Notes: a model not told the origin generated them from the sequence alone. A stretch of DNA of 64,000 nucleotides from Bradyrhizobium sp. LHD-71 (GCF_031157255.1 NZ_JAVIFX010000032.1:27411-91410), one strand, 5' to 3'. Counted from the stretch's first letter, positions 8,648-18,382 are shown. Translations and numbers: made by a program.

Positions 8648-10294
8648 TCACCAGTTCCTGAACTTCGATGGCGGCGCATAGAGCCCGCCCGACCAGCGTA
8701 CGAGATCCCTGATCGACCGCGCCGCCAGCAGGCTGCGGTCCGCATCGAGCGGATTGATGCCGAGATCCTCCGGGCGGCAGATCACGCCGCACTCGCGCAG
8801 ACGCGCCACCATGGCATGATCCCGCCTTCGGCCGACGTCGGTGTAGCCGGCGACACCGCGGATCGCCTGCTCGCGCTCCAGCGCGGTGCGGCAAAGCAGG
8901 AGGTTGGCCACGCCCTCTTCAGTGACGATGTGCGTGACGTCGTCCCCATAGATCATGACTGGCGCGAGATCGAGCTTCAGCTTCTCCGCAAGCTCGATCG
9001 CATCGAGCTTCTCGACGAACAGCGGTACGTTCTTGTCGCCAAAAGTCTCGCCAATCTGCACCACCAGCTTGCGGCCGCGGCGCATCAGGGCCGAGCCGTC
9101 GGGATCGGCCTCCGCCCCGGCCTTCAGCCAGGGCTCGCTCGGGTGGCGCCGACCGCGCGCATCCGCCCCCATGTTCGGCGCGCCGCCGAATCCGGCGATG
9201 CGTGAGGCGGTGACGGTCGACGAATTTCCCTGCAGATCGATCTGCAGCGTCGAGCCGATGAACATGTCGCAGGCATAGAGCCCGGCGGTCTGGCAAAAGG
9301 CGCGGTTGGACCGCAGCGAACCGTCGGGGCCGGTGAAATAGACGTCGGATCGGGCGCGGATGTAGTCGTCCATGCCGACCTCCGAGCCGAAGGAGTGGAT
9401 CTGCCGGACCCAACCAGACTCGATCGCAGGAATCAGCGCGGGATGCGGATTCAGGGCGAAATGCGTCGCGATCCTGCCCTTCAGTCCTAACCGCTCGCCG
9501 TAAGTCGGCAGCAAGAGCTCGATCGCGGCCGTGCTGAAGCCGATGCCGTGATTGAGCCGCTGCACGCCATAGGGCGCATAGACGCCCTTGATCGCGAGCA
9601 TCGCAGTGAGGATCTGGCCTTCGGTGATCGCGGCCGGATCGCGGGTAAACAATGGCTCCACGAAGAAGGGCTTGTCCGATTTGACGATGAAATGGACGCG
9701 GTCCGCAGGGATGTCCACCCGCGGAACCTGGTCGACGATCTCGTTGACTTGGGCGATCACGACGCCGTCCTTGAAGGCCGTCGCCTCCACGACGGTCGGC
9801 GTGTCCTCGGTATTGGGGCCGGTATAGAGGTTCCCCTCGCGATCGGCGCTGGCGGCGGCGATCAGCGCAACATGCGGCGTCAGATCGATGAAGTAGCGGG
9901 CGAACAGTTCGAGATAGGTATGAACTGCGCCCAGCTCGATCTTGCCGCCGAAAAGCATGCGCGCGATGCGGGCCGATTGCGGCCCGGAATAGGCATAGTC
10001 GAGCTTCTTCGCGACACCTCGGTCGAACAGGTCCAGATGCTCCGGGAGAACGACGCCTGACTGCACCATGTGCAGATCGTTGACCTTGGAGCGATCGACG
10101 GCGAGCAGCGCGCGGCTGAGCAGATCGGCCTGCTTCTGGTTATCGCCCTCCAGGCAGACCCGGTCACCGGACCGGAGCACAGCCTCGAGCAGGCGGGTGG
10201 CGTCCCGGGCTTCAACGACCTTGCCACGGGCCAACGCGGCGCCCGCTGCGATGCGGGCATCACGCGCCACGCGGTTGTTCTGCCAGCTCGTCAT
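8648..10294 (-). CDS. mdcA: Malonate decarboxylase alpha subunit, acetyl-ACP:malonate ACP transferase (MdcA)
   Basis: This 548-residue CoA-transferase-like subunit swaps acetate for malonate on the MdcC thioester. Full family length is reached, with DRVCLEGDNQKQADLL near the start, YLELFARYFIDLTPHVA, YAPYGVQRLNHGIGFSTAAIE in the middle and MIYGDDVTHIVTEEG near the C-terminus. AGGAGC lies 7-10 bp before ATG 10294. It is the first gene of the operon. The ~145 bp ahead of it must hold the promoter. No LysR-type mdcR lies next to it. Confidence 0.95.
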   Translation of the reverse strand: MTSWQNNRVARDARIAAGAALARGKVVEARDATRLLEAVLRSGDRVCLEGDNQKQADLLSRALLAVDRSKVNDLHMVQSGVVLPEHLDLFDRGVAKKLDYAYSGPQSARIARMLFGGKIELGAVHTYLELFARYFIDLTPHVALIAAASADREGNLYTGPNTEDTPTVVEATAFKDGVVIAQVNEIVDQVPRVDIPADRVHFIVKSDKPFFVEPLFTRDPAAITEGQILTAMLAIKGVYAPYGVQRLNHGIGFSTAAIELLLPTYGERLGLKGRIATHFALNPHPALIPAIESGWVRQIHSFGSEVGMDDYIRARSDVYFTGPDGSLRSNRAFCQTAGLYACDMFIGSTLQIDLQGNSSTVTASRIAGFGGAPNMGADARGRRHPSEPWLKAGAEADPDGSALMRRGRKLVVQIGETFGDKNVPLFVEKLDAIELAEKLKLDLAPVMIYGDDVTHIVTEEGVANLLLCRTALEREQAIRGVAGYTDVGRRRDHAMVARLRECGVICRPEDLGINPLDADRSLLAARSIRDLVRWSGGLYAPPSKFRNW

Positions 10295-10368
10295 GGCCTT
10301 TGCTCCTCGCGACTGGCGCCGGTCGTCTCAATCGGTTGATGGAAACTTTCGGGATAGGCAGTCAGGCC

Positions 10369-10392
10369 GGCGGGAGTGCTGTCTCTCCCGCC
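10369..10392. other. GC-rich hairpin upstream of mdcA
   Basis: A perfect 8-bp inverted repeat (GGCGGGAG with CTCCCGCC) with an 8-nt loop lies between mdcA and the hydrolase gene. No T-run follows on either strand, so a classical terminator is unlikely. It could end the hydrolase transcript poorly, or fold in the mdc leader. Confidence 0.4.
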
Positions 10393-10438
10393 GTCCTTCC
10401 CTTCGCCGGCCGTGCGTCAGGACCGGCAAAATAGGTCA

Positions 10439-11224
10439 TCAGCGCGCGGCCTGCTGATCAAGGCTGCGTGCGGCCCGCGTGATGACGGCTGCCACTTCCT
10501 TGGGATGCGACTCGTAGACGGAGTGGCTCGCGCCCGGGATGACGGTGGTGTGGCTCTTGGCACGCTCGTAGTACCAGCGCTCCAGATCGGGATTGATGAT
10601 CTGGTCGCTGCCGGCAACGATGCCCCAGCTCGGCTTGGTCTTCCACGCCGCCGCCGTGAGCGGCGTGCTGAACACCTGTGCCGCAGCCGGAACCTGGGAG
10701 CGTGCGACGAACTCGGCGCGCTCACGCGGCAGATCGGGCGCGAACAGCTTTGGGAATTGCACGGGATCAAGATAGGTGAACTTGTCGGGCGTGACCTTGA
10801 TGACGCCTTCGGTCTTTCCAAGCACGCTCGGCGTCTTCTTGCCCAGCGCCGATTCGTCCTCGCCGACGTCGGGGGCGTGCGCGGCGACGTAGACGAGGCC
10901 GACGACGCTCGGATGAACGCCTGCTTCGGTGATGATCGAGCCGCCGTAGCTGTGGCCGACGAGAAGCGTCGGGCCGTTCTGGAGATCGAGAATCCGCTTC
11001 GCCGCCGTGACGTCATCGGCGAACGACGTTTCCGGTTCCTGGACCATGGTGACGTGGAAGCCTTCCTTGGTCAGGATCTCGTAGACCGGCTTCCAGCCGG
11101 ACGCATCCACCCAGGCGCCGTGCACCAGGACGATGTTCTTCAGGGGCTCCGCGCGCGCCGTGTCGACGGTCGCGAACAGCGAAAGGGCGGCGGCGAAGGC
11201 GAGGCAGGCGCTATGAGGTTTCAT
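10439..11224 (-). CDS. Exported alpha/beta hydrolase
   Basis: A signal peptide (hydrophobic LAFAAALSLFATV with a cut after TARA) is followed by an alpha/beta-hydrolase fold of about 235 residues. NIVLVHGAWVDASGW provides the oxyanion-hole region, GHSYGG carries the nucleophilic Ser, and PGASHSVYESHP holds the catalytic His. The family (AB hydrolase, esterase-like) includes many uncharacterised periplasmic enzymes, and the substrate cannot be inferred. It is on the same strand as mdc, 145 bp upstream of mdcA, so it could share transcription, but its exported location argues against a direct role in malonate breakdown. Confidence 0.85.
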   Translation of the reverse strand: MKPHSACLAFAAALSLFATVDTARAEPLKNIVLVHGAWVDASGWKPVYEILTKEGFHVTMVQEPETSFADDVTAAKRILDLQNGPTLLVGHSYGGSIITEAGVHPSVVGLVYVAAHAPDVGEDESALGKKTPSVLGKTEGVIKVTPDKFTYLDPVQFPKLFAPDLPRERAEFVARSQVPAAAQVFSTPLTAAAWKTKPSWGIVAGSDQIINPDLERWYYERAKSHTTVIPGASHSVYESHPKEVAAVITRAARSLDQQAAR

Positions 11225-11406
11225 GTCGGGATCACTCCGGGTTGGAATGGTGCGACACTAGGTCGAGACCGGTCCCACGTATTTCCGCAAATAACTGTCC
11301 TTGCCACTTCGCACGCCCGGACACATCGATCGTGGCAATGATCCCTCGCGATTCTCGAGAACGCGACCTAGCTATGCGCGCATCCCGCATGCACAGGATC
11401 GAACCG

Positions 11407-11748
11407 ATGACATCCACCGCAAAATTCCCTATCGCACTTCTCATTCTGCTGTGCGCCGCATCGTCGGCCCTTGCAGGCACCTGCGCAGACGAGATTGCTC
11501 GCACTCAGGTGCAGCTGGATCGTGCCATTGAGAAGGATGCCGGCTCCCACGGCTGGAAGCCGGAGAGCCTGAACGCGCTGCGCAGCCATCAGCCGACGCC
11601 CCGCTCCCTTGCCGAAGCCGAGAGCGGTGACGGCGTCGATTTCACGGTTGCGTTGGATTCGCTTGATCGTGCTCGTGCCGCCGATCACATCGGTGACATG
11701 CGCGCGTGTCGCCGGGAACTGGCCCACGCGCGGGCCATTCTGAGATAG
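11407..11748 (+). CDS. Small exported protein of unknown function
   Basis: ATG 11407 gives 113 residues beginning with a clear signal peptide (FPIALLILLCAASSALA) followed by a mature part with two Cys (GTCADE and MRACRREL). The mature half is helical-looking: IARTQVQLDRAIEK and SLDRARAADHIGDM. Longer upstream starts (from 11242) would bury the signal peptide. I do not recognise a named family. It is divergent from the hydrolase gene and sits upstream of the first efflux operon. Confidence 0.65.
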   Translation: MTSTAKFPIALLILLCAASSALAGTCADEIARTQVQLDRAIEKDAGSHGWKPESLNALRSHQPTPRSLAEAESGDGVDFTVALDSLDRARAADHIGDMRACRRELAHARAILR

Positions 11749-11944
11749 CGAAAGCAAAAGTTAGAACCACGCCGCGCTGCTGCCAATGCCGCGCGGCCGC
11801 TTGATCGTGCGACAGAGGGCGCAGCCGTCCGAACGCAAACACCTCTTGTGTTCGTGCAGGCCGGGAGTGGGACGTGCTTTCTGGAAATACCCGCGCTCGC
11901 ACACCTTTCTAAGGTTCGACGGCATTCAGCCGGAGCAATCGTCC

Positions 11945-12496
11945 ATGCGGGACCAGCATTCACCGAACCATGTCGTAGGGACATCAGGATCGCACCGGCT
12001 CGCCGCGATGCGTCCAGGCATGCTGCTCGCAGCCGGCCTTTGGCTCGTGTCGGCTGCGGCAATCGCTCAGACGGCGATGCCGGGAATGCAACCCTCCCCC
12101 GGGATGCTTCCGACGTCGCCGCTCAACACGCAATCGACCCGGCCCGTGGGTATCCCGCTGGGATCGACCGAGATTGCAACGCCCGGCACTTCGCCACTCA
12201 ATCCCGGGCAAGACATGACGAACTGTCCGACATCGGCAAATTCCGCTTCGCCAGGCGCATTATTCGATGGTGGCGGATTTGCCGGCACCTCGTCGACTGC
12301 TTGCACCGGCAACATGACCACTCCGTTGCCGCTGTCCTCGCCAACCACGGTCGGACGCGTCGGAATTCCATTGGGCGCCACCGAGCTCGGCGGTGCCGGA
12401 ATCAGCCCGTCCGTTCCAGTGCCAAGCCCCGCCCCTACCGACAGCACGACCTCGATCAACGGCATGCCGTCGATCAACGGCGCGGGCCTTCCCTGA
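11945..12496 (+). CDS. Pro/Ser/Thr-rich exported low-complexity protein, efflux-operon leader gene
   Basis: The protein has 183 residues from ATG 11945. An in-frame ATG at 12008 would put the signal peptide (LLAAGLWLVSAAAIAQ) right at the start and may be the true one. The mature part is almost free of charge and rich in Pro, Ser, Thr and Gly, with internal repeats: SPLN appears twice and GIPLG(S/A)TE twice. Two Cys are present (TNCPT, TACTG). It ends 20 bp before the adaptor gene on the same strand. A diverged relative with SPLN and similar Cys spacing occupies the last position of the second efflux operon (44374-45078). Function unknown. Confidence 0.7.
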   Translation: MRDQHSPNHVVGTSGSHRLAAMRPGMLLAAGLWLVSAAAIAQTAMPGMQPSPGMLPTSPLNTQSTRPVGIPLGSTEIATPGTSPLNPGQDMTNCPTSANSASPGALFDGGGFAGTSSTACTGNMTTPLPLSSPTTVGRVGIPLGATELGGAGISPSVPVPSPAPTDSTTSINGMPSINGAGLP

Positions 12497-12516
12497 CATC
12501 ATCGAGGATCATCACC

Positions 12517-13692
12517 GTGAAACGCCCCCTCACCATTGCGCTCGTCGCTTTCGCCGCCATCGGCGCCGGATCAGGTTTGTGGTTCTTCGCGGACCGCAAG
12601 CCGGTGGTGGCGGCCATGCCCGTTTCGATGCCCGCTGCCGTGCCGGTGGTCGCTGCCGCCGTCACGGGCAGGGACGTTCCGATCGATCTGAGCGGCATCG
12701 GCACGGTGATCGCCTACAACACCGACGTGGTGCGCAGCCAGATCCAGGGGCAGATCGTCAAGATCGCCTTCACCGAGGGACAGGCCGTCAAGGCCGGCGA
12801 CCTGCTCGCCCAGATCGATCCGCGCCCCTATGAGGCTCAGATCGAGCAGCTGACCGCCAATCGCGACAGGGACCAGGCGCAGCTCGCGAACGCCGAGGCC
12901 AATCTCTCGCGCTACAACAAGCTCGGCGACAAGGGCTATGCGACGCCGCAATTGATCGACACCCAGACGGCCCAGGTAGCTCAGCTCAAGGCAGCCGTGA
13001 AGGCCGACCAGGCGCAGATCGACCAGGCCAACGTCCAGCTCAGCTACACGCGCCTGACCTCGGCCATCCCCGGCATCACCGGCGTCCGCCAGATCGACGT
13101 CGGCAACGTGATCCATCCGACCGATCCCAATGGCCTCGTCGTCGTCACCCAGATCGAGCCGATCTCGCTACTCTTCACCTTGCCGCAGACAGACCTGCCG
13201 TTGATCCAGGAGCACGCCGCCAAGGGCACGCTGAAGGTCATCGCCTACAGCCAGGACAACAAGATGAAGCTGGACGAAGGCAAGCTGCTGCTGGTCAACA
13301 ACGAGATCGCGGGAACGACGGGCACCGTCCAGCTCAAGGCGGAATTTCCCAACCGTGAGCACCGACTGTGGCCGGGGCAGCTCGTCAACGCGCGTCTGCT
13401 GCTGGAGGTGCGGAAGGATGCGCTGACAGTGGCCGGCTCGGCGGTCCAGCAGGGCCCGAACGGCAGCTACGTTTATGTGGTGTCCCCTGACCAGACGGTC
13501 GCCTTGCGACCGGTTCACGTCGCGCAGATCAGCGATGGTCAGGCGCTGATCGACCAGGGGCTGAAATCGGGCGACGTCGTCGTGGTCGACGGTCAATACC
13601 GGCTCACCGAGGGAAGTCGCGTTCACGAACTGCACGGCAAGGCCGCGCGTGAGGCGGACCTGCAGAGCGCCGTGCAGGACGCAATCCCATGA
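12517..13692 (+). CDS. RND efflux periplasmic adaptor (MdtA/AcrA-like)
   Basis: GTG 12517 is chosen: it has GAGG 9 bp upstream and is followed at once by a signal anchor (LTIALVAFAAIGAGSGLWFF). The 391-residue product has the four-part adaptor layout: lipoyl half (GQIVKIAFTEGQAVKAGDLLAQIDP), alpha-hairpin (about residues 100-165), second lipoyl half (LTSAIPGITGVRQIDVGNVI) and beta-barrel/membrane-proximal domains to the C-terminus. It links the inner-membrane pump to an outer-membrane channel. No TolC-type gene is present, so a channel encoded elsewhere must be used. The stop overlaps the pump gene start (ATGA). Confidence 0.93.
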   Translation: MKRPLTIALVAFAAIGAGSGLWFFADRKPVVAAMPVSMPAAVPVVAAAVTGRDVPIDLSGIGTVIAYNTDVVRSQIQGQIVKIAFTEGQAVKAGDLLAQIDPRPYEAQIEQLTANRDRDQAQLANAEANLSRYNKLGDKGYATPQLIDTQTAQVAQLKAAVKADQAQIDQANVQLSYTRLTSAIPGITGVRQIDVGNVIHPTDPNGLVVVTQIEPISLLFTLPQTDLPLIQEHAAKGTLKVIAYSQDNKMKLDEGKLLLVNNEIAGTTGTVQLKAEFPNREHRLWPGQLVNARLLLEVRKDALTVAGSAVQQGPNGSYVYVVSPDQTVALRPVHVAQISDGQALIDQGLKSGDVVVVDGQYRLTEGSRVHELHGKAAREADLQSAVQDAIP

Positions 13693-16600
13693 ACCTCTCT
13701 GCGCCCTTCATCCTGCGGCCGATTGCAACCGCCCTGCTGATGGCAGGCCTGCTGTTGCTCGGCCTTGCGGCCTATCCCTTGCTGCCGGTCGGCGCGCTCC
13801 CGAACGTCAACTACCCGACGATCCAGATCTCGGCGCAATTGCCGGGTGCAGACCCAGGGACCATCGCCTCATCTCTCGCGACGCCCCTCGAACAGCAGCT
13901 CAGCCAGATCCCGGGCGTCACCCAGCTCACTTCGTCCAGCGCCCTCGGCGTCGCCCAGCTCACGGTGCAGTTCGAGCTCTCGCGCACGGTGGACAGCGCC
14001 GCCGTCGATGTGCTCGCCGCCATCAACGCCGCCAGCCCCTTCCTGCCGCCGAACATCCCCTACCCGCCGACGATCCGGAAGGTGAATCCCGCGGAGACGC
14101 CGATCATGCTGATCGCGCTGACCTCGGATTCGCTGCCGCTGACCACGGTGGACGCCTATGCAGAAAACATCCTGCTGCCCAAGATCTCGCAGGTTCCGGG
14201 CGTGGGCCTCGTCGGACTTGGCGGCCAGCAGAAGCCCGCGATCCGCATCCGCGTCAATCCGCAGGCGCTTGCCGCCCGCGGCATCGGCCTCGAAGACGTC
14301 CGCAACGTGATTGCCGGCGCCAATGTCGATCTGCCCAAGGGCACGCTCAACAGCCCGCGCGTGACGTATACGCTCAACACCAATGATCAGCTGCTCAAGC
14401 CCTCGGCCTATGAGGATCTCATCATCGCCTATCGCAACGGCTCGCCGGTGCGATTGCGCGACGTCGGTACCGCGATCGAAGCGCCCGAAAACGATCTCCT
14501 CGCAGGCTGGTACGGCAAGGACCCCGCCATCATTCTGGCCGTCCAACGCGTTCCCGGCGCCAACGTCATCGAGACCGTCGACCGGGTCAAGAAGCTGCTG
14601 CCGCAGCTGCAAGCCTCCGTTCCGCCGGCGATCAAGGTGACGATCGCGGCCGATCGCACCGCCACCATCCGCGCCGCCGTCTCCGACGTCCAGTTCACCC
14701 TGCTGCTGACGGTCGCCTTGGTGGTGATGGTCATATTCTTGTTCCTGCGGAATTTCTGGGCCACCGTCATCCCGGCGATCACCGTTCCCCTGGCGCTGAT
14801 CGGGACATTCGCGATCCTCTATGTGCTCGGCTACAGCCTCGACAACCTCTCGCTGATGGCGCTGTCGATCGCCGTCGGCTTCGTGGTCGACGACGCCGTG
14901 GTGGTCATCGAGAACATCGTCCGCCATCTCGAGCAGGGCATGACGCCGATGGAGGCGGCGCTCAAGGGCTCCAGCGAGATCGGCTTCACGATCGTCTCGA
15001 TCACCTTCTCGCTGATCGCGGTGTTCATCCCGCTGTTCCTGATGGGCGGCTATGTCGGCAAGCTGTTCCAGGAGTTCGCCATCACGATCACGGCCTCGCT
15101 GCTGCTATCGCTGATCATCTCGCTCACGCTGACGCCGATGATGTGCGCGCGCCTCCTGAAGGACAATTCGCGCAGGAAGCACGGCCGGCTTTACCTCCTG
15201 TTCGAGTGCGGCTTCGACGCCCTGCTTGCGCTCTATGCGCGGGGCCTTCGCGTCGTGCTGCGCCATCGCTTTGCGACACTGCTCGTGATGCTCTCGACGA
15301 TCGCCCTGACCGGCTATCTCTACGTCATCATCCCCAAGGGCTTCTTCCCGCAGCAGGACACCGGGCAGATCGTCGGCATCACCGAGGCCGCCCAGGACAT
15401 CTCCTTCCCGGCCATGTCCGAACGCCAGCAGGCCATCGTCGGCATCCTCTCGAAGGATCCGGCCATCCAGTCGGTGGCCAGCTATATCGGCCCTGGCGGC
15501 CCGACGGCGACGCTCAATCAGGGCCGCATCTTCATCGTCCTGAAGCCGAAGCCCGAACGCAAGGCCAGCGCCGACGAAATCATCAGCCGGCTGAGACCGC
15601 AGCTCGCCCACATCCAGGGCATCACGCTCTACATGCAGGCGGCCCAGGACATCACCATCGGCGCGCGTCTGTCGAAGGCGCAGTATCAGTACACGTTGAC
15701 GGACGCCGATTCCAACGAGCTCACCCACTGGTCGGCGATCTTCCTGGAGAAGCTCCGCGCGCTCGACATCATCACCGACGTCGCGAGCGATCAGGCCGAT
15801 GCCGGTCCGAGACTGCAAGTCACCGTCAATCGCGAAGTCGCCTCCAGCTTCGGCATCCTTCCGACGACGATCGACAACGCCCTCGACGACGCCTTCGGCC
15901 AGCGCATCGTCTCCACCATGTTCACCTCGCTGAACCAATATCACGTCGTGATGGAGGTCAATCCCAAGTTCCAGTATGGCCCCGAGGCGCTCAAGGACAT
16001 CTACCTGAACTCGGCCAGCGGCCAGCAGGTCCCGCTCAGCACGCTGGTTCACAGCGTCATTGAGCCTGCGCCGATCCTGATCAACCATCAGGGCCTGTTT
16101 CCCTCCGTCACGATCTCGTTCAACCTGCGGCCCGGCGCTGCACTCGGCGATGCCGTGGCGGCGGTCCAGAAGATCGAGAAGGAGACCGGCAAGCCGGCTT
16201 CGCTCTCGACCTCATTCCAGGGCAATGCGCAGGCGTTCCAGTCGTCGCTATCAGGCACGCCGCTTTTGATCGGGGCGGCACTGATCGTGATCTACATCAT
16301 TCTCGGCGTGCTCTATGAGAGCCTGATCCATCCGATCACGATCCTGTCGACGCTGCCATCCGCCGGCATCGGCGCACTGCTGCTGCTGCTCGCGGTCCAC
16401 ACGGACCTCAGCGTCATCGCCATCATCGGGATCATTCTCCTGATCGGCATCGTCAAGAAGAACGGAATCATGCTGGTCGACTTCGCCCTCGACGTGGAGC
16501 GCCAGCACGGGCTGAGCCCCGAGGAGGCGATCTACCAGGCCTGTACGCTCCGCTTCCGTCCAATTCTGATGACGACGATGGCGGCACTGCTTGGCGGCGT

Positions 16601-16832
16601 ACCTCTGATGCTCGGCACCGGCACCGGCGCGGAATTGCGCCAGCCGCTCGGCTACACCATCGTCGGCGGCCTGATGCTCTCGCAGATCCTGACGCTTTAC
16701 ACGACGCCCGTGGTCTATCTGTATCTCGATCGGCTCGGCAACTGGTTCACTGGACGCACGGCGGAAGCGAGCGAAACGCCCAGCCCTTCCCAGACCAACG
16801 CAGAGACGGGATTGACCCACGAATCCGCTTGA
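13689..16832 (+). CDS. RND multidrug efflux permease (MdtB/MdtC-like, HAE1 family)
   Basis: This 1047-residue inner-membrane proton antiporter has the normal 12-helix RND layout with two large periplasmic loops. N-terminal FILRPIATALLMAGLLLLGL, helix-4 signature VGFVVDDAVVVIENIV with the paired Asp of the proton relay, and the C-terminal GIVKKNGIMLVDFALD and PILMTTMAALLGGVPL motifs are all present. Sequence character is closest to MdtB/MdtC-type pumps. No frameshift is seen. It is translationally coupled to the adaptor, and the kinase gene follows after about 90 bp. Confidence 0.95.
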   Translation: MNLSAPFILRPIATALLMAGLLLLGLAAYPLLPVGALPNVNYPTIQISAQLPGADPGTIASSLATPLEQQLSQIPGVTQLTSSSALGVAQLTVQFELSRTVDSAAVDVLAAINAASPFLPPNIPYPPTIRKVNPAETPIMLIALTSDSLPLTTVDAYAENILLPKISQVPGVGLVGLGGQQKPAIRIRVNPQALAARGIGLEDVRNVIAGANVDLPKGTLNSPRVTYTLNTNDQLLKPSAYEDLIIAYRNGSPVRLRDVGTAIEAPENDLLAGWYGKDPAIILAVQRVPGANVIETVDRVKKLLPQLQASVPPAIKVTIAADRTATIRAAVSDVQFTLLLTVALVVMVIFLFLRNFWATVIPAITVPLALIGTFAILYVLGYSLDNLSLMALSIAVGFVVDDAVVVIENIVRHLEQGMTPMEAALKGSSEIGFTIVSITFSLIAVFIPLFLMGGYVGKLFQEFAITITASLLLSLIISLTLTPMMCARLLKDNSRRKHGRLYLLFECGFDALLALYARGLRVVLRHRFATLLVMLSTIALTGYLYVIIPKGFFPQQDTGQIVGITEAAQDISFPAMSERQQAIVGILSKDPAIQSVASYIGPGGPTATLNQGRIFIVLKPKPERKASADEIISRLRPQLAHIQGITLYMQAAQDITIGARLSKAQYQYTLTDADSNELTHWSAIFLEKLRALDIITDVASDQADAGPRLQVTVNREVASSFGILPTTIDNALDDAFGQRIVSTMFTSLNQYHVVMEVNPKFQYGPEALKDIYLNSASGQQVPLSTLVHSVIEPAPILINHQGLFPSVTISFNLRPGAALGDAVAAVQKIEKETGKPASLSTSFQGNAQAFQSSLSGTPLLIGAALIVIYIILGVLYESLIHPITILSTLPSAGIGALLLLLAVHTDLSVIAIIGIILLIGIVKKNGIMLVDFALDVERQHGLSPEEAIYQACTLRFRPILMTTMAALLGGVPLMLGTGTGAELRQPLGYTIVGGLMLSQILTLYTTPVVYLYLDRLGNWFTGRTAEASETPSPSQTNAETGLTHESA

Positions 16833-16921
16833 GGTGATCCGACCGCGGCGTCGTGCGTTTTGGCAAAGAACCTGCGGAAACGCAAAAGACGGCTCTTCCG
16901 CACTGCGGTAGACGTCCGCGC

Positions 16922-18382
16922 ATGACGTCCGAACGCCTGGATGGCCCCCACCGCATACAGCTCCGGCGATGGTGGCACCGCGTGCTGCCGACCCAAACCG
17001 GGCAGAATCGCGTTCTCCTGTGGGCCTGGGGCAGCGTCGCCTTGAGCCTGTTGACGCTCGCCTGCTTGCTGCTCGAATACGATTTCACGGTGATCGCCGT
17101 CGCTGCTTTTCTCGCTGCGACGCTGACGCTCGTCACGGCGGTCATGGACATCGCCGCCCGGAACAAAGCGATCGCCGAACTGGAGCGGAGCGAGCAACGT
17201 TATCGCCAGCTGTTCAGCCGCATGCCGATCGCGCTCCGGCAGCTCGATGCCACCAAGCTTGTGGTGCTGTTCCGGAAGTTGCGCGCCGAAGGGGTCGAGG
17301 ATCTCGGCAGCTATTTCGACGCCCATCCCGATTTCCTCAAGATCTGCATGGAGGCACTCTCATTTCAGGAGGCCAACGAGCGGGCGATCCAGATGTTCGG
17401 CGGCGATTACGCCGGACGCTCCATGGCCGACACCTGGCGGGAGCGGCCGGATACGTTCCGGCGGGCCATGGAATCCCGCTTTCGCGGCGAGACGAACTTC
17501 GAGGAGGAGACCAGGATGGTCACCTGGGACGACCGCGTCCTCGATGTCCTCTTCACGACGGCGCGCGTCGGTCCCGTCAATGATCTCGAACTGAGCCTGG
17601 TCGGCACGATCGACATTTCCCAGCGCGTTCGCGCCCAGGAGAGACTCCGGCAGGTACAGGCGGAGTTCGCGCATGCTGCGCGGATCTCGATGCTCGGCGA
17701 GCTCACCGCCTCGATCGCCCACGAGGTCAACCAGCCGCTGGCTGCCATCACGACCAATGCCGCGGCCGGCCTGCGCTGGCTGAACAGGCCCAATCCCGAT
17801 CTGGCCGAGTTGCGCAAGGTGATCGAGAACACGGCCACGGATGCCAGACGCGCCGCGAGCATCGTGGCGCGCGTTCACGGGATGGCGACGCGAAAGGCGC
17901 CGGAGCGGATCCCGCTCTCGCTCGACGGCGTCGTTCGGGAGGCCATGCTGTTCCTCCGGCATGAGCTGGAGTCTCACGACGTCGCAATCCAGCACCGCCC
18001 CGGTCCGGCAACGCCGCTTGTGCTGGGCGACCGCACGCAGCTTCAGCAGGTGATCGTCAATTTGGCGATCAACGCCATGCAGGCCATGATCCAGGCCGGC
18101 ACGGAGAGCTGCCGGATCGTCATCACCACCACTTCTCCCGATTCGGGCACAATATGCTGCTCCGTGGAGGACAACGGCCCGGGCATCGACACCGAGCATG
18201 TAGGCCGTCTCTTCGACAGCTTCTTCACGACCAAGGAGAGTGGCATGGGCATGGGCCTGCCGATCTGCCGCTCCATCGTCGAAGCACATGGCGGCCGGAT
18301 CAATGCCGAGGGCAAAGGTGCCGAGGGCGGCGCACGGTTCTGGTTCACGCTGCCGATCTCCGGCTCGACGCATCCGGGCTGA
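16922..18382 (+). CDS. Membrane-bound PAS sensor histidine kinase (FixL/NtrB-type core)
   Basis: ATG 16922 is preferred (486 residues); GTG 16853 would add 23 residues. Two membrane helices near residues 30-75 are followed by a PAS-like domain (ERSEQRYRQLFSRMP to about residue 235). Next come a HisKA domain with the phospho-acceptor in ASIAHEVNQPLAAI and a HATPase with VNLAINAMQAM (N box), EDNGPGID (G1) and GMGMGLPICRSIVEAHGG (G2). It lies directly after the efflux pump on the same strand, so it may sense pump-related stress. No response regulator is adjacent, so its partner is unknown. Confidence 0.88.
   Translation: MTSERLDGPHRIQLRRWWHRVLPTQTGQNRVLLWAWGSVALSLLTLACLLLEYDFTVIAVAAFLAATLTLVTAVMDIAARNKAIAELERSEQRYRQLFSRMPIALRQLDATKLVVLFRKLRAEGVEDLGSYFDAHPDFLKICMEALSFQEANERAIQMFGGDYAGRSMADTWRERPDTFRRAMESRFRGETNFEEETRMVTWDDRVLDVLFTTARVGPVNDLELSLVGTIDISQRVRAQERLRQVQAEFAHAARISMLGELTASIAHEVNQPLAAITTNAAAGLRWLNRPNPDLAELRKVIENTATDARRAASIVARVHGMATRKAPERIPLSLDGVVREAMLFLRHELESHDVAIQHRPGPATPLVLGDRTQLQQVIVNLAINAMQAMIQAGTESCRIVITTTSPDSGTICCSVEDNGPGIDTEHVGRLFDSFFTTKESGMGMGLPICRSIVEAHGGRINAEGKGAEGGARFWFTLPISGSTHPG

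Noticed and set aside
11848..12516. Extension of the first adaptor gene to 11848
   Set aside because: It would read through the low-complexity gene out of frame. GTG 12517 has a ribosome-binding site and a signal anchor.
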